A stretch of 64,000 nt of DNA. It comes from Helichrysum umbraculigerum (Eukaryota > Streptophyta > Magnoliopsida > Asterales > Asteraceae). The stretch's first letter is position 1; every line of letters starts with the position of its first letter. The notes under the pieces are model-generated. The model did no database searches. It was not told the origin of the DNA and worked only from the letters and a program-made list of their open reading frames with translations. Positions 11,697 through 23,823 of the stretch are shown here, piece by piece. The stretch spans positions 134,561,277 through 134,625,276 of the forward strand of contig CATIUR010000005.1 in assembly GCA_949592205.1 (NCBI GenBank), read 5' to 3'. Position numbers and translations under genes: made by a program.

Positions 11697-12318
11697 TAAA
11701 CAGGCGTTTCTTATTCGTTTCATATGAGTATTTTTGGATTAGTGCTCACAGGGGCAAATTACAGACGTGTTAAGCTTCGACTATGATGGCTCATGACATG
11801 ACCGACTATACCGACCTTACTGAAATTATGAAATACTTGGTTACCGACTTACTACTATTGTACAATTATAATTTACTGTTTTGCTTATTGTGATGATTTA
11901 CTTATTGATTTACACAAAACTGTTTATCACTGTTTAATACAAACCTGTGAGATTCACCAACCTTTTGGTTGACCTTTTTAGTGATGTATTCTCAGGTACT
12001 CAGCAACAGTAGGATGGCCCGCAGGGTATGCTAGGCTAGTACGAGTCGCATGCATAAACACTTGAAGATTTTATTGGCATTATCTTTTGTACCCTGATTA
12101 TGTGTTTAAAATCTTTTTAATCATTTTGCGAACTCGCTAATGTTGTACTACTTATAACTTAAAACCTTGTACTACTTTTGAAAACTTATGTAATGTAATG
12201 TATTCTCTTCAACGTCTCATTTAGAGTCGTTTGCTTGTACTTTGATGTTTTGATATTTGATTAGTGGCACCCAAAACTCGCTTCCGCAAAGCATTAAATT
12301 TGGGGGTGTCACAATACC

Positions 12319-13449
12319 CGAGACCACATTCGGGTCTTGACGGGCGTCCCCGGAGTTGATGACGAAGGCTCTACTTCGGGTGTTGTTGTTGTTGCTGTTG
12401 CGGTTGTTTTTGTTGTTGTTGTTGTTGTTGCTCTGGTTCTTCAGTTTTGGGCACGTGTCCCTGAAGTGCCCGGGGTTCCCACATTCAAAGCAGACCTTGG
12501 GTGGCCTAGTGTTGTTAGGGTTGTTGTTGGTAGGGGAACGGCAATCCTGGGTGAGGTGACCATACCTCTTGCAATTGCTGCAAAAGGAGCCACAAGAACC
12601 TTCGTGGTGGCGGCTGCACTTGGATCAATAGGGTTTGCTCCTAGTGTAGCCCCGTTTGATGTCTGTGGTGGTGTTGTAGGCTTTGATGGTGTCGGATTTC
12701 TTGTTTTGTTGGTTTGGGTGGTCGTTGTGGTAGTCGGACCACTTTCTTTTGTTGTTGTGGAAGGATGAAGTGGGTGGTTCAGAATTTTGGCTCATTGCCA
12801 TCAGGTCTTGGGCCAGTAGAATTGCACCGTCAATGGTGGTTTGGTTTGAAGAGGCAACGTGCCCCCGAACAGGCTCAGGAAGACCAAGGATGTACTTCCT
12901 GATTTTATCAGGTTCTGTGCTTACCATGGCGGGGCGGAGGGCAGCGAGTTGCTGGAATCTGGTGGTGTAACCATCGATATTACTGCCCTGAACTTTTAGG
13001 TTCCAGAACTCCTCGTCCAGCTTCTGGAGTTTGTCGATTGAGTAGTATTTGGCGGTGAGTTTTGCTTTCAAGTCCTCCCAAGTTAGTTGGTAGGCAGTGT
13101 CGGCACCCACCGACTGGGTATAGGAGTTCCACCATGAGTGGGCATCGTCCTCAAGGGTACAAGTAGCAAAATTGACTTTGTCGCCTTCCGCGCACTTGCT
13201 GACGCGGAAAACAGTCTCCATCTTTTCGAACCATCTGATTAGTCCGATGGCTCCCTCAGTACTCTTGAAGCTCGAGGGTTTGCAGCTCTGGAAGTCCTTG
13301 TAAGAACAAGGTTTAGCAGCGGGGGTTTCAGCGGCATCGCTGTTTCTCTCAGAATTCTGCGGAGTATTCCGAGCCAGGGCTTCAGTCACAGCCTGGATTA
13401 TGAGTGATGTAAGCTGAGCATCGGTGTATGGTCTTGTCTTTGGCGGCAT
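12319..13449 (-). pseudogene. Gag of element B (capsid plus two zinc knuckles), one stop
   Basis: The ATG at 13449 begins MPPKTRPYTDAQ. The Retrotrans_gag-type capsid follows (RWFEKMETVF, WWNSYTQSVG, GYTTRFQQLA, KYILGLPEPVRG). A TGA at 12625-12627 replaces the Cys after KPY, where element C reads KPFCSKC. The same frame continues with two CCHC zinc knuckles, CSNCKRYGHLTQDC and CFECGNPGHFRDTC, and an Asn-rich linker up to the solo LTR insertion. Gag would form the particle and bind element RNA. The capsid part is about 270 codons. Confidence 0.9.
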
Positions 13450-13743
13450 GATTCTTCAATAAAAGAAATGAAGATACATGAGATTTTGTAAGAAAATTGT
13501 ATTTGTCTCAGATGTACATGTATAAAGGCGGTAATACATAACATCAATATGGAAAAGAAGAATGGCAATTAGTATAAGTAGAACCAGCAAGGAATATTTG
13601 ATAGATAATACGAGTTCAAAAGTTACATCCTACAGAGATATTACAAAAGGTGTCGGGAATTGTTACATCCGACTAATTTATAGAGTATCGCTAGATAGTC
13701 ATTAGATTACGAGATAGTTTACAAGACAAAGACTCCTCTAGTC
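13450..13743 (-). other. Spacer between ORF0 and gag in element B
   Basis: About 290 bp without a convincing ORF or repeat. It separates the coiled-coil ORF0 from gag on the minus strand. Confidence 0.5.
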
Positions 13744-14241
13744 TCAACGTAGATTAATCTGTTCCATCATTTCAATGAGGCGATCCACAGTGTTTGCAAG
13801 TCTGCTAGCCTGTCGGGCGTTGTCTTCAGCCAAGGCCAGTCGTTGTACCAAACTGACAACGTATTCCTCTGTTTCCCGTGAGCGTTGCTCACACTCTTCT
13901 AATCTATGTTTCAAAAGGGCGGTTTCTACGCTTATCTCCACCACTTTGTTGAAAAGAACGTCTACATTGTTAACGGTGGTTTCGTGATCCTCGGAGACTT
14001 GTTCGATGCGTTCGAGGGATGTAAGTCTCCAGTTTTCGTTCGTTTCATGCAACACGACATCCATGGTGCGAAGTCGCTGTTCGTGTTGGTTCACCCTAGC
14101 GGCTAAGGCCGGCAAGGTGAAGTGAGTGGGGTACGGGCCAGCTCGAGGCAACCTGGCGTTCCTCCTTGCTACCCTTGGGTTCTGAGACCCGGATTGAGAG
14201 CGCGATGAATTGGGCGGTGTGTTTGCCATTTCTGAGACCAA
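13744..14241 (-). CDS. ORF0: coiled-coil accessory protein upstream of gag
   Basis: An intact 165-codon frame between the leader and gag of element B. The first 45 residues are rich in Ser, Asn, Arg and Pro (basic, disordered-looking). The rest shows heptad-like spacing of Leu, Val and Ile with many Glu, Arg and Gln (VNQHEQRLRTMDVVLHE, LKHRLEECEQRSRE, VDRLIEMMEQINLR), so a coiled coil is likely. Translation could start at the first ATG or at the internal MANTPP, four codons on. It has no retroviral hallmark motif and I cannot name its function. D-left has an ORF at the same position relative to primer site and LTR, which argues it is a real element gene, not chance. Confidence 0.65.
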   Translation of the reverse strand: MVSEMANTPPNSSRSQSGSQNPRVARRNARLPRAGPYPTHFTLPALAARVNQHEQRLRTMDVVLHETNENWRLTSLERIEQVSEDHETTVNNVDVLFNKVVEISVETALLKHRLEECEQRSRETEEYVVSLVQRLALAEDNARQASRLANTVDRLIEMMEQINLR

Positions 14242-14541
14242 GCATTAGTAAGAGTGAGGCCTATATTCATATAGTTCCTATATAATATAGCCTATTGAGT
14301 GTCTAGCACAAACATGTTTAAGTCTCGGTCCTCTCGAGGTCAGAGTTTTCTAGTGTACCCTGTTCAGCCATAACTACATTCAGATCTTACATCATCTTTG
14401 CTTAATTGTACATAGTTGATCAGGCTATGTTAAATTAAACTCGTATGACGTAATCACTGAACCGGTTATACTTAATAAGGAATACTGCCTAATGGTCATA
14501 GTCTAGGCCCACTAAATGCAACCTAGTTCACTATAACCTTA
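14242..14541 (-). other. Leader of element B
   Basis: Untranslated sequence between primer site and ORF0. It is recognisably similar to the leaders of D-left (46459-46929) and element C (59160-59420), for example around TGTACAATTAA and CTAGGCCCACTAAATGCAACC. Confidence 0.75.
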
Positions 14542-14554
14542 GGCTCTGATACCA
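14542..14554 (-). promoter_or_regulatory. Primer binding site of element B (initiator Met tRNA type)
   Basis: The minus strand reads TGGTATCAGAGCC three bases after the LTR end. This sequence is complementary to the 3' end of plant initiator Met tRNA, the usual minus-strand primer of these elements. Confidence 0.92.
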
Positions 14555-15091
14555 ATCTGTAACACCCCCAAATTTAATGATTTGCGGAAGCACGATTTGG
14601 GTGTTACTAATCAATAACAAAGCACAAAGATATATAGTAAACGACTCTATATGCGTCGTTTTAACAAAAATATATTGACATTGAAATGTTTATAACATTT
14701 ATAGCTTTACATAGCTCAAGTTTAAATAAAGGATATTTCAGTACATAAGTACTTGTACAAAATATACTAATACAAGAAAATCTCAAACGTCTGTATGCTG
14801 ACTCGAGCTAAAAGTCCTGAAGCCGAAACAACCTACTGCTTGGTACCTGCGATACATGCTAAATGGGTCAGCTAAAGCTGGTGAGCTCACAGGTTTGAAA
14901 TCAAGTAATATAGTATGAACCGCAAGATTTAATAATGATTTGCATCCAGCAAATAAAATGATAGTAATCGTGTATACAGCCATGAGCACATAGTTGAGCT
15001 TAACTCGAGGGCCGGGTCCCCTAAAGAGAATTCCGGGCGAGGTGCCTCCACGAATGCCTAATCAACATTCGTCTTCCCAAATATTAGTACG

Positions 15092-15158
15092 TCCGTTTAC
15101 CCGGTTAGTACTTGCTAACCCGAACGAGGAGGGTCAATCCTATATGGTACCATATACT
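15092..15158 (-). promoter_or_regulatory. Structured LTR module, copy 2
   Basis: The perfect 16-bp palindrome TATATGGTACCATATA (15141-15156) is followed on the minus strand by AGGATTGACCCTCCT and the hairpin GGTTAG-CAAGTA-CTAACC. The palindrome centre is GGTACC here instead of GGATCC, with self-complementarity kept. Confidence 0.7.
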
Positions 15159-15640
15159 AATATTCACGCTATAACATATTAACAACTATGCTGACGGAGG
15201 ACTTTAAATGATTAGAGTAAAACTCATGTAGTATATGTAAAAGTTGTACTTGCGTTCACATGTTAAAATAAGCAATGTATCACACCCCTGAGTAAAATAG
15301 TGAAAAGAGGGGCTATGAGACTCACATGAGTCTTGTGAGTTTAACTTAAAGTCCAAAGACTTGTAACCTGAGGGTGTCCACGACACGCGATGGTTACAAA
15401 CATGATTGGGTATCTCAAAAGATCACCCTTGTAGTTGTTACACAACCATATATATATCCAATTTACTACGATTTGGTTGATTATTTGATCTGTGTTTTGA
15501 AAACGTGTACGGCCCGTTGGTGACGGTTTGTAACAATCGTTCCAAAATGTTATAATAATGATTGCTACAGTAAATTGCTACAGTAAATTTGGCTTTTCTA
15601 CAGTAACTTTGACTTTAAAAATTCTGGTTTTCTGTGTTTT

Positions 15641-15916
15641 GCGACACAACATGCGACACAAAAGTTTGTAATGCTACACAAGGGTTGTGTCGCATAAAAA
15701 TGCGACACAATATCTATACGACACAAGGGTTGTGTCGCATAGATTCGAGATGCTGATTCAACAGCGACATAGTGCTTGTGTCGTATGGGAATACGACATA
15801 AAATACGACATAATGGTTGTGTCGCAATACTTACGACACTAATTATTTAGTACGACACAAGATGCGACATAACAGGTTTTATGCGACATAAGCTGCGACA
15901 CAAGACTTGTGTCGCA
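15641..15916 (-). repeat. Cluster of 23-bp hairpins, TGCGACACAA type
   Basis: Hairpins with arms TGCGACACAA and TTGTGTCGCA around 3 bases lie at 15672-15694, 15717-15739, 15773-15795, 15804-15826 and 15894-15916, with single arms in between (15641, 15653, 15701, 15860s). Arms vary slightly, mostly at C/T positions. Confidence 0.85.
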
Positions 15917-16831
15917 AAGATGAACACCAAGTCAGTACCCAGCGACTGACGTGTTTTTCCGATCCAAAACTCAATTTTAACATACTTTTAGGCTATAAAA
16001 TCGTGTTCTCATCCTAGTATTGGACATATATAAGTTACATAAACAACTAACAAGTGAAAATACTAAGAATCGAGAGGTTTCGAGATTTTGTCGGAAACTT
16101 ACAACGTGTCGGATGAAAAATCCGAAAAGATAGGATGATAGATCGTGATGTTGTGGTCGTTTTTCTCCAAAGCGGTGCTATGATCCGGTTGCGTTTTATG
16201 TGGTTATTTTGAAGATTTGAGAGTGGTGGTGGTTTTGGTGATTTGAGAGAAAAGAAGAGAGGAAAGAGAGAGAGTTGAGTGAATATGAGGAAAAAAGGGA
16301 GGGAGGTGGAGGTTTAACCTCCTCCTTTTTCAGTCTCCGTCCTTGCTCCGTGCGGTGTTCGTTTTCTCCGTCATTTAACGTTTTAATAAATATTTTGCGC
16401 GTTAATTAACCATTTTAAAATACGAATTTTTTTTTTGTTTAATAATCTAATTAAATTGTTTTCCCTACTATCTACTAATTTAAAGATTTAAAAATGTGAT
16501 TTAAATAATTTGTGTATTTTGTTTTTAATTAAGTAAGTTTTAATTGTACAAAACGGGACAACTCTGGGAATGTAATTTAAACATTAGTTTGGACCCAGTA
16601 ATGTTTTCAGATAATGTTTTATACTTAAATATAAATTGTGTCACCAACGTCCGTATTTATGGAACCGAAATACATTCGATTTAATTTGCGTACGATTTAA
16701 TCAAATCGCAAAGTTTGTATATATTCATCAATATATAATTCGATACATTAATCAGACTAACACAGAACTAATTACATGTATTAACATATGATTAGGCACT
16801 AAGTACTAGTCCTAATTTGGCGGGTGTTACA

Positions 16832-18762
16832 GATTTGTAATTTAAGTTCAATTCTAGCCTATCCGAAACAATATAATCCTTCATTTTTCCTAGATATGTT
16901 GCAAGTTAGAAACAAAACAGTTTCAAGTCTAAAACCCCGGTGATCGTCACTCATGGCAAGTTGTCAAACGTACTATATTTACTAAACATAAATGGCGCGA
17001 TGTAAACTTAAAATAGATAGATCTTACTTGTGATCTAGTTCATCCTTACTCAATATAGACCTAATGGATGTTCGCAGTGTTGAGCTTGGCTCGACGAACA
17101 TCCAGATGACTATATTTTTCTAAAGTAATGAATGGAAGCTTAATTGTGGGAATCGTCTACCCTCAACCCCTTCGAATTTGCTATCTCCAATCCGGAAAAA
17201 CTTAAAAAAAGCGTTTGATTTGCGTTACGGTGACCTTGTTAATCCCGGGAAACAACAAAATTGGATAGATGTCATTTTTCAATATGTTTTTTGGGTGATT
17301 TGAACTACTGGAATGGATACGGTACATATTATTACTAATTAAAAACCATGGATCAGTAGATGTGCTTGACAATGACTTTACGCTGTTCTCTTTGTTATTG
17401 TAATCAAATCGTCGTTTAAATGTATTCAATCTTTTCAACTGGATATCCAATATATCGAATTATCGCTGTCAATCAATGTGATATTTCTTATTCTAGCTCC
17501 TTGTTAGTCCGTAATTCAATTTCAGTTCGCAATTAAACGATCACGAGTTACTATTATTAGTATAGTAAAATTTTATCCTTATCCTTGTAAAACTTAAATC
17601 AAATTTGTGTTCAAAATATCATTACCAAATGCGCGAACAATACACAATCAAAACATGTTTCATGTTGAAGTCCATCCTACACGCTATCACCAAAATAGAA
17701 CACTTACCTGACCAGGAAATCTATATTTTGAAGTTAATAAAATTTTCCAAGTGTACTACAATTAGAATGCTCAAAGAATTATTCACTTTGATTACTATAA
17801 ATACACACAATAATGCATCATATCAAACGAATGAACCCATCAGAAGTTGCAAATTAAAACTATATACTCATGAAAGTTATACTTTCCCAGCTTAGCCAAA
17901 TTTTAACTTTGATACTTTATTCTCACGAAACCAATAAATTAAAAACAATCGGTCTGATGATTGTATGAGTGAGTAACGTGATTAGTGTGAACAAAACTCA
18001 TCGTTTAGAGATGTACGTTGGTAAATGGTGATATTTGGTACTCCAAGAAATTCAAATGGCTATAGTATTCACAAAATAGAGCATGGTTAATTGATTTCGT
18101 GATAAGTTATTGATTTTATTCGATCATTACAGCAAAATAGATGATGAGACAAAGAAGAAAACAATTCTTTTAAAGAAGAAAACTGTATATGTTTGTGTAA
18201 ATAAGAAGACAACCTTTTACTAGTTTTTGCAGGAAAACAGTTCTGCATTACAAAGATGGAAAGATTAGTTCGATTATTTTTGCTATCTAAAACCGCCGTG
18301 TTTGTGAATACCGAGCTTAAAACAGTTGGAGTACCAAAAGATAAACCTCATTTTTACACACAATATATGCATCACAGTATCAAACAAACAAAGACTATCA
18401 CATTCTCAAACACTGCCTGAATTTTATGCATCATAGTTAAGCAAGTATTAGGCAAGCATATATAATAATAAAGAGCAAGAAGCAAGGAACAGGGCACCCC
18501 AAAGAATTGTACAAATCTCTATTTTTCTTTTATTCATTTTTTTGGTCTTTTCTACAACATATATATCACACCACAAGCAAAAGGTCCCAAAGAAAACTAA
18601 AAAAAAAAAAACAACTTACAAACAAACGGGTCCTATTTATGGTTATTCCCCCTTCCCCACATATATATCTTCTTAGTAAGATTAGATTAAGTTTAGTAAG
18701 TTGACACTTAGAACTAGATAACGGTTTATACATATATGGATGAAACTCATGATCTTCCCTAC
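16832..18762. other. Intergenic: element B flank to nucleotidyltransferase gene 3' end
   Basis: AT-rich single-copy-looking DNA. I see no convincing gene or repeat. ORFs at 17202-17450 and 17605-17895 have no recognisable motif and AT-driven composition. The 3' UTR of the minus-strand gene probably occupies the last few hundred bases. Confidence 0.6.
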
Positions 18763-21700
18763 TCATCCAGCTAAAGGAGGGAACTCTTCAACATCTTTAA
18801 GTTTCAACGGTTCAGCGTCGACCCTGTAAACGTGCAAAAAGTAACGCCAAAAGAAGATCTCATGAGTAACACATAAATGAAGTGGAAAAAATAAGTCATA
18901 ACGAATATGGGTATCTTAAGTTACCTTTCAGGCTCAGAACTCTCAACATTTTGACTTGTACTTGGGAGTGCACCAAATGATCCAAACTGTAGTCTCCGTT
19001 GTGTACTTACTTGATTTGGTGTACGTGCACCATGGTGAGCAGGGCTTGTTGGTGACTGTTGACGAGGGTTTTGACCCTTGTTATTAGCACCCAAAGCCGA
19101 GCTCATTCCTTCAAAACCTCTACGAGGTTGTCGGTGAGGTGTTGGTGGGCCCCGTCCCCCTCGCCTTCCTCTAGTGGGGGATTCCTGCAGCATCCAATAA
19201 TATAGGATAATCAACAATATTAATTAAACCTTCAACCTACAACAGAATTAATGAATAATATATACAGCATACCATAGCTGGAAAGTGCGTCTCAGTACCC
19301 TGATCAAAAAGATGTGTTCCAGGTTGCATGGGCGCAACATAAGGGTACTGCTGCACCCATGCTTGATTCTCCGGGAACCACAGATGCGATGAAGGACCAC
19401 CCACCTCGTACTGCCCATAACCGCCATGAGGTGTAGGCTGATCAGGCACAACAAACAAAGGACCAGGTGCAGCAAAGCAATAATGACGAAGACCATAAAC
19501 CAGATTCCTTACGTAACCATCATAATCTCCATCGAGATTCAAAAGGACCAGTTCTTCATTCTCCTTGCACAAAGCATTCATTTCATCGTCAAGTTTCTTC
19601 ACCAGTTTCTTACTCTGGACACCGCCTTCACCAAAAGTAGAAACACCATTTCCTTTTGCTAACCCTTTACCCTTAGGCTCACTACTCTTGTATAAAATCG
19701 TCAATTCATTTTCGGGTTTGTTAGCAAAACCTTTTTCTTTTGATAAGCCTTTCACACTCTGATGAGTAGGAACGACTTTTCCTCTGGAATACCACCCTTC
19801 AGTGGGTTCTACATTACTCGTTTCAGATTTACTATCATAAAAATCACCATCACCTGATTTATAATCAAGATCGGATTCCCATTCTGCTAAACCCTTATCA
19901 GGAACTGTTGACAAATCCCCTAGTGGTATAGGAGACAAGCGTTTGTATCGCGATTGATTCTCTTGCAAGGTTATTTTAAAGAAGTTCCTGACCGCAGCTT
20001 CAATTTTATCAGTCGGTAGTTCCATAATCTCCCCAAGCTTACGCGCACCGAATTTAAATCCATTCTTTATACGGAAGAAGGCTCCTACAAGAAACATAAT
20101 GTGTTGAGACAAACTATATATTTAGGTATGTTCATAGAATTAAAGCGTACACAATATGAACAAAGATGAAGAATGTGCTGTGAGTTTTTGTGTGTGTGTG
20201 TGTGTGTATCCCCAAACATTTACAAGTAAAAACTGTGGACACTTAACACTTAAATTCATTGTATTCAAGTGTTGAAATGATTTATGGAAATATCACATAT
20301 TTGATGTAGTGGCAAGTTTTTGTGCAGTGATTGCCCTACTTAAATTACGTTATCAGTCTCACCTGGAAAGATACTCCGTCCAAGATTGTTGGTGTCCTTT
20401 AAGGGATCAACAATATTAAGAAACTTGCGTGCGAAAATTGGAATAGTTCCTTCCTTCGACGGCACATTGAACATATCTTCACACCTTTTCAAAAATTTCC
20501 CGCCAAGTGCAGAATCATGTATGGGGTTGTCAACTGCACAAACGAAAGAAAAAATCAGAAAACAAGTTAACAACATCATCAGTGTAATGCTTAAAAAAAG
20601 ATTGTGTATGGAAGTGTTGCTGTTTGAAAATTCAGATTAATTATAATTTACATATAATATGAGCCTTGCAGTGATTGATAATCATAATTTGCTTCTTTTT
20701 TTTCAGTTTTTCTTAACCTATTATTTGACCCGTACGTAGATAACCAGAAACAATTTCAATGTACCCCAACACTATTACGTGAACTGAAAACACAATAATC
20801 AGATAATTAGTTTCAAAAGCAATGCCAAAGACATACACTAGTCAACGGCTAATTTCTTACCGATTATGTTAGGTAATGAAGATAGACTAGCAGGACCTTT
20901 CAGACTAACGCAGGATTCATCCCAGACAAATGTGTTGTAGTATTCCAAGAACCTGTACATAACCTAAATATTGGCACAAAGAAAAGGAAAAAAAAAAAAA
21001 AAAAACCATGAGCATATAACGATCTATAAATACTGACTATATGTTACAAGGTTTCAAGAGATAAATTACCATTAACGGGCTGGTTAAAGATTCAAGGTAC
21101 ATATGGAATATGTACAGGACTAGAACTTCTAATGCATATGTAGACATGAGTCCATGAATTGCACCGAGAATACGGCTTTCATAATAACTCCATGCTTTGA
21201 TCAACAGAATACTTCGCTTAAATAAATGATCTTTAGCGATTTTACGATCTACCTGCATCAAGAAACATATCTAACAGTTAAACGGTAATAAAAAAGGATG
21301 CACTTTTGAAAAATATGGGAATGAAGGTTGATCATACCTTTTCGAGAAATCCCAATGAGCAAAGTCCACCCAATTGATTAAATGATATATCCATTATTAT
21401 ATCCCCAACAACGCACTTCACGAGTTTTACCTGCGATTGGAAACAATAAAATTCCAAACTATAACAATGTAATATCAATGCATATGAAATCTAATGCAAA
21501 CATGAGGCATTTCTGTTTATAATTATCAAGATTTTAATCATAAAGAAGAAGGATGAGGATAACCTCTGCATTGATCATTTTGACATCTCGCACCTCGAAT
21601 TCAGCATTTATGTTCGTCGATTCAGCAGAAAGAACCCTAGAAACCTCCGCAGCCAAAGCTTCTTCGTGTCCCGGAGCACTAATGGCTGTCAGATCAATGT

Positions 21701-23823
21701 CACCTTCCGGTAGATAAGTTTTGAGTGGCACAGAACCATATGGGAAGATCTGCAAAAAATAAAATGTAATGAACACTGTTAATACGGATGAAGAAATAAG
21801 CCGCTATTGAACTTCAGTGAACTACAATATAGCAATTCATGTACCACAACTTGCACCCAAATGTGATGATGTCAAGTATTCTATCATATGAACTGGCTTA
21901 AAGAGAAACCGTATCAAAAGTTGTGCTTGACAGACCACAATATATTTAGTTCGAAATCAAACATCAATTATGGCAAGGTGGCAAGTAATCACATCAGTTA
22001 GAAGTTTGTGGTTATTTATGTAAGGAACTCATTCTTCTTGAAGAGTGTCTAGCTGGTTTAGATAGTTTTGGGGTTTATTTTGCTGCAGCTATGTATTTCA
22101 CCTTCATCAAAAACGCGTGTTAAGATTCACTTAGATGCTTATTTTCCTTGTTACAATAATCTTCAACATGGTTAACATGTGTGTTAGTATGATTGATTAA
22201 GGGAACAGTGTGCGTAAATGGTAAAATCTCAATTTATAATTTATTCTAGCTTATACTGTCGTAATCATATCTATTTGACAAGTTCATCGAATATAAGATA
22301 CATAGAATCTTGATTTGTATATTTAAGATAATGAACTTGTTTCATAGATCACACCCATGTACACTAGAATAAGGATTACTAAATTGAGATTTCATTCGCA
22401 TATTTGACTATCCTCTTATACAATTAATCGCATTAACCATATATACACAGTAGCAGATTAGCGTATTCGTCACATATATATGACTCTCAACTCTCGATTA
22501 TTTACCTATGAATTGAATATGCGTGTGTGTATCGAATACAACAAGCTTGATTATCATCAAAGCTCATTGTTTACCCAATGAATCAGCATAATAACAAGAT
22601 GATCACATTAGTAGAAGTGGGGTATCTTCGATCTCAAACACAGATCTTTATGTTATTTGATTATCTAATTTCATCACACTGCACCGTATATGTTTTCTCA
22701 TTCAATTACACTCGTTTTACGCTTAATCTTCATTTGAAAAAACTTTTTTACCACAATCATCAATCTACCATTTCCGTATCTCAACAGATACGGAGTATCA
22801 TTTAACAGCATATTTGCAAGTAGAAACGAAGATAAACGCTATGAGAAGCCGATTATTTCATTGTTCACCAACACGTCCAATCGCTAAAGAGATTTAAAGA
22901 TTTTTAAACCCTAATCACAAAACTTATAGTAAAATAATCATGGATATATCAACCTTCAAGAATACAATAAGTAGTAAAAAAATAGAAAAAAGGAAAAAAC
23001 TTTTTAATTATTTAAGTTAACAACCCTTCACTATTTCAAACTATTTCAAAATGAAATCAACAAAACTCCAAAATTGCATTCAAACCTTGATAAATTTAGA
23101 CAACCGGGTTCAGCTAAAAATAATAATAATTAGCAATTAAAAGTAATCATCAAGGTATTGTAACAATTATATCAAGCCAATAACATGTGATCAACAAGCT
23201 CGTCCGCACGAATTCCACTAAAATCCTAAAAGTTCAAAATTAGCCTATCAAACAAAACCCTAACTGACAATTAAAATCTAAATCTACACTTTTATCTGCC
23301 TTTTTTAAAGAATTAATCATTTTAATTTTACAAAGTAAAATAAATAAAATATTAATAATAATCAAAGTCAAACCAAACTCTTTGCATTACTTAATTAATT
23401 TATAAATCATCTCTTTTAAAAAAAAAATTATAGTTTTATTAAAAGAGAAAATACATAAACCATATAAAATTAAATAATTAAAATTAAAAATGAATTTAGA
23501 AAAGAAAAAAAAAAATGACATCAACCCACCACATCCGGATACAAACCAGCTTTTTCCATGCAGAAAAAAAAAAAAAAAAAATTAGTAAGAAATGAATTGA
23601 AAGAGAGTACCTGAACTCCAACATTATTATAAATCAATCGTTGAAGGTAGTCAATCACGTTACTCCTTTTATCTTCTGTATCATCAGTAGGTGAAACACG
23701 ATTCATAACATCGCGAATTGCAGCCTCACTAGCGTCCCATTTTTCGCTTGAAATCGAGTCAAAATCCGGCACAGGACTGGTATTTGCAAATGATGGCCAT
23801 ATAGAGGGTGAAACTTCTTCCAT
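18763..23823 (-). CDS. Nucleotidyltransferase / PAP-OAS1 substrate-binding domain protein, nine exons
   Basis: Joined exons on the minus strand: 23823-23611, 21749-21564, 21430-21338, 21252-21070, 20963-20861, 20533-20363, 20084-19273, 19184-18925 and 18823-18763. All have GT-AG borders and phases that fit, giving 693 residues from MEEVSPSIWPSF to the stop after PPLAG. The polymerase-beta-type nucleotidyltransferase site is complete: YGS at residues 75-77, GDID with Asp 88 and 90, and Asp 147 in IIMDISFNQ. A helical substrate-binding domain follows (AWSYYESRILGAIHGLMSTYALEVLV; FLEYYNTFVWD; FARKFLNIVDPLKD). The last 300 residues are low-complexity and basic. Plants have a small family of such proteins related to poly(A)/poly(U) polymerases. 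The exact substrate is unknown, so I give no symbol. No break is seen; it is probably functional. Confidence 0.93.

Larger units (their letters stand above)
9544..12313 (+). repeat. Solo LTR inserted in element B (TSD ATACC)
   Basis: It runs from TGTGACACCCGG to GGGGTGTCACA and is flanked by the 5-bp direct repeat ATACC (9539-9543 and 12314-12318). Element B coding sequence continues on both sides: protease on the left, the end of gag on the right. Neither polypurine tract nor primer site adjoins it, so it is a solo LTR. Its two ends match the LTRs of element C (56604), so it is the same family. Inside are a donor-like GTAAG (10222), a palindrome array (10374-10606), a CAG|GTGAGT site (11094/11095), a 50-bp tandem repeat (11251-11500) and the structured module (11628-11696). 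Confidence 0.93.
6828..16831 (-). mobile_element. Element B: Tekay-type Ty3/Gypsy retrotransposon, 5' part, nested insertions
   Basis: Read on the minus strand: 5' LTR (16831-14558), primer site (14554-14542), leader, ORF0 (14241-13744), gag (13449-12319), then a solo LTR insertion (12313-9544), protease, RT, RNase H and integrase to 6828. There element A interrupts it. The rest of integrase, chromodomain and 3' LTR should lie beyond A, left of the window. Coding parts carry two nonsense codons and one frameshift, so B is older than A. Confidence 0.9.
14558..16831 (-). repeat. 5' LTR of element B
   Basis: It adjoins the primer site at 14554 and runs between TGTAACACCCCC and GGGTGTTACA on the plus strand, 2274 bp. 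The minus-strand order is CT-rich stretch (16200-16330), donor-like GTAAG (16102), hairpin cluster (15916-15641), a degenerate copy of the CAG|GTGAGT site (reading CATGTGAGT, near 15315) and the structured module (15158-15092). The ends match the solo LTR at 50367-52878 (same family), although the two carry different palindrome words. Confidence 0.92.

Noticed and set aside
12337..12768. Val-rich 143-codon ORF on the plus strand
   Set aside because: Antisense shadow of the Asn-rich end and zinc knuckles of element B gag.
1..16831. Endogenous plant virus (pararetrovirus or env-bearing retrovirus)
   Set aside because: Domain order, chromodomain, LTRs and initiator tRNA primer site fit Ty3/Gypsy retrotransposons; no movement protein, coat or envelope-like ORF found.
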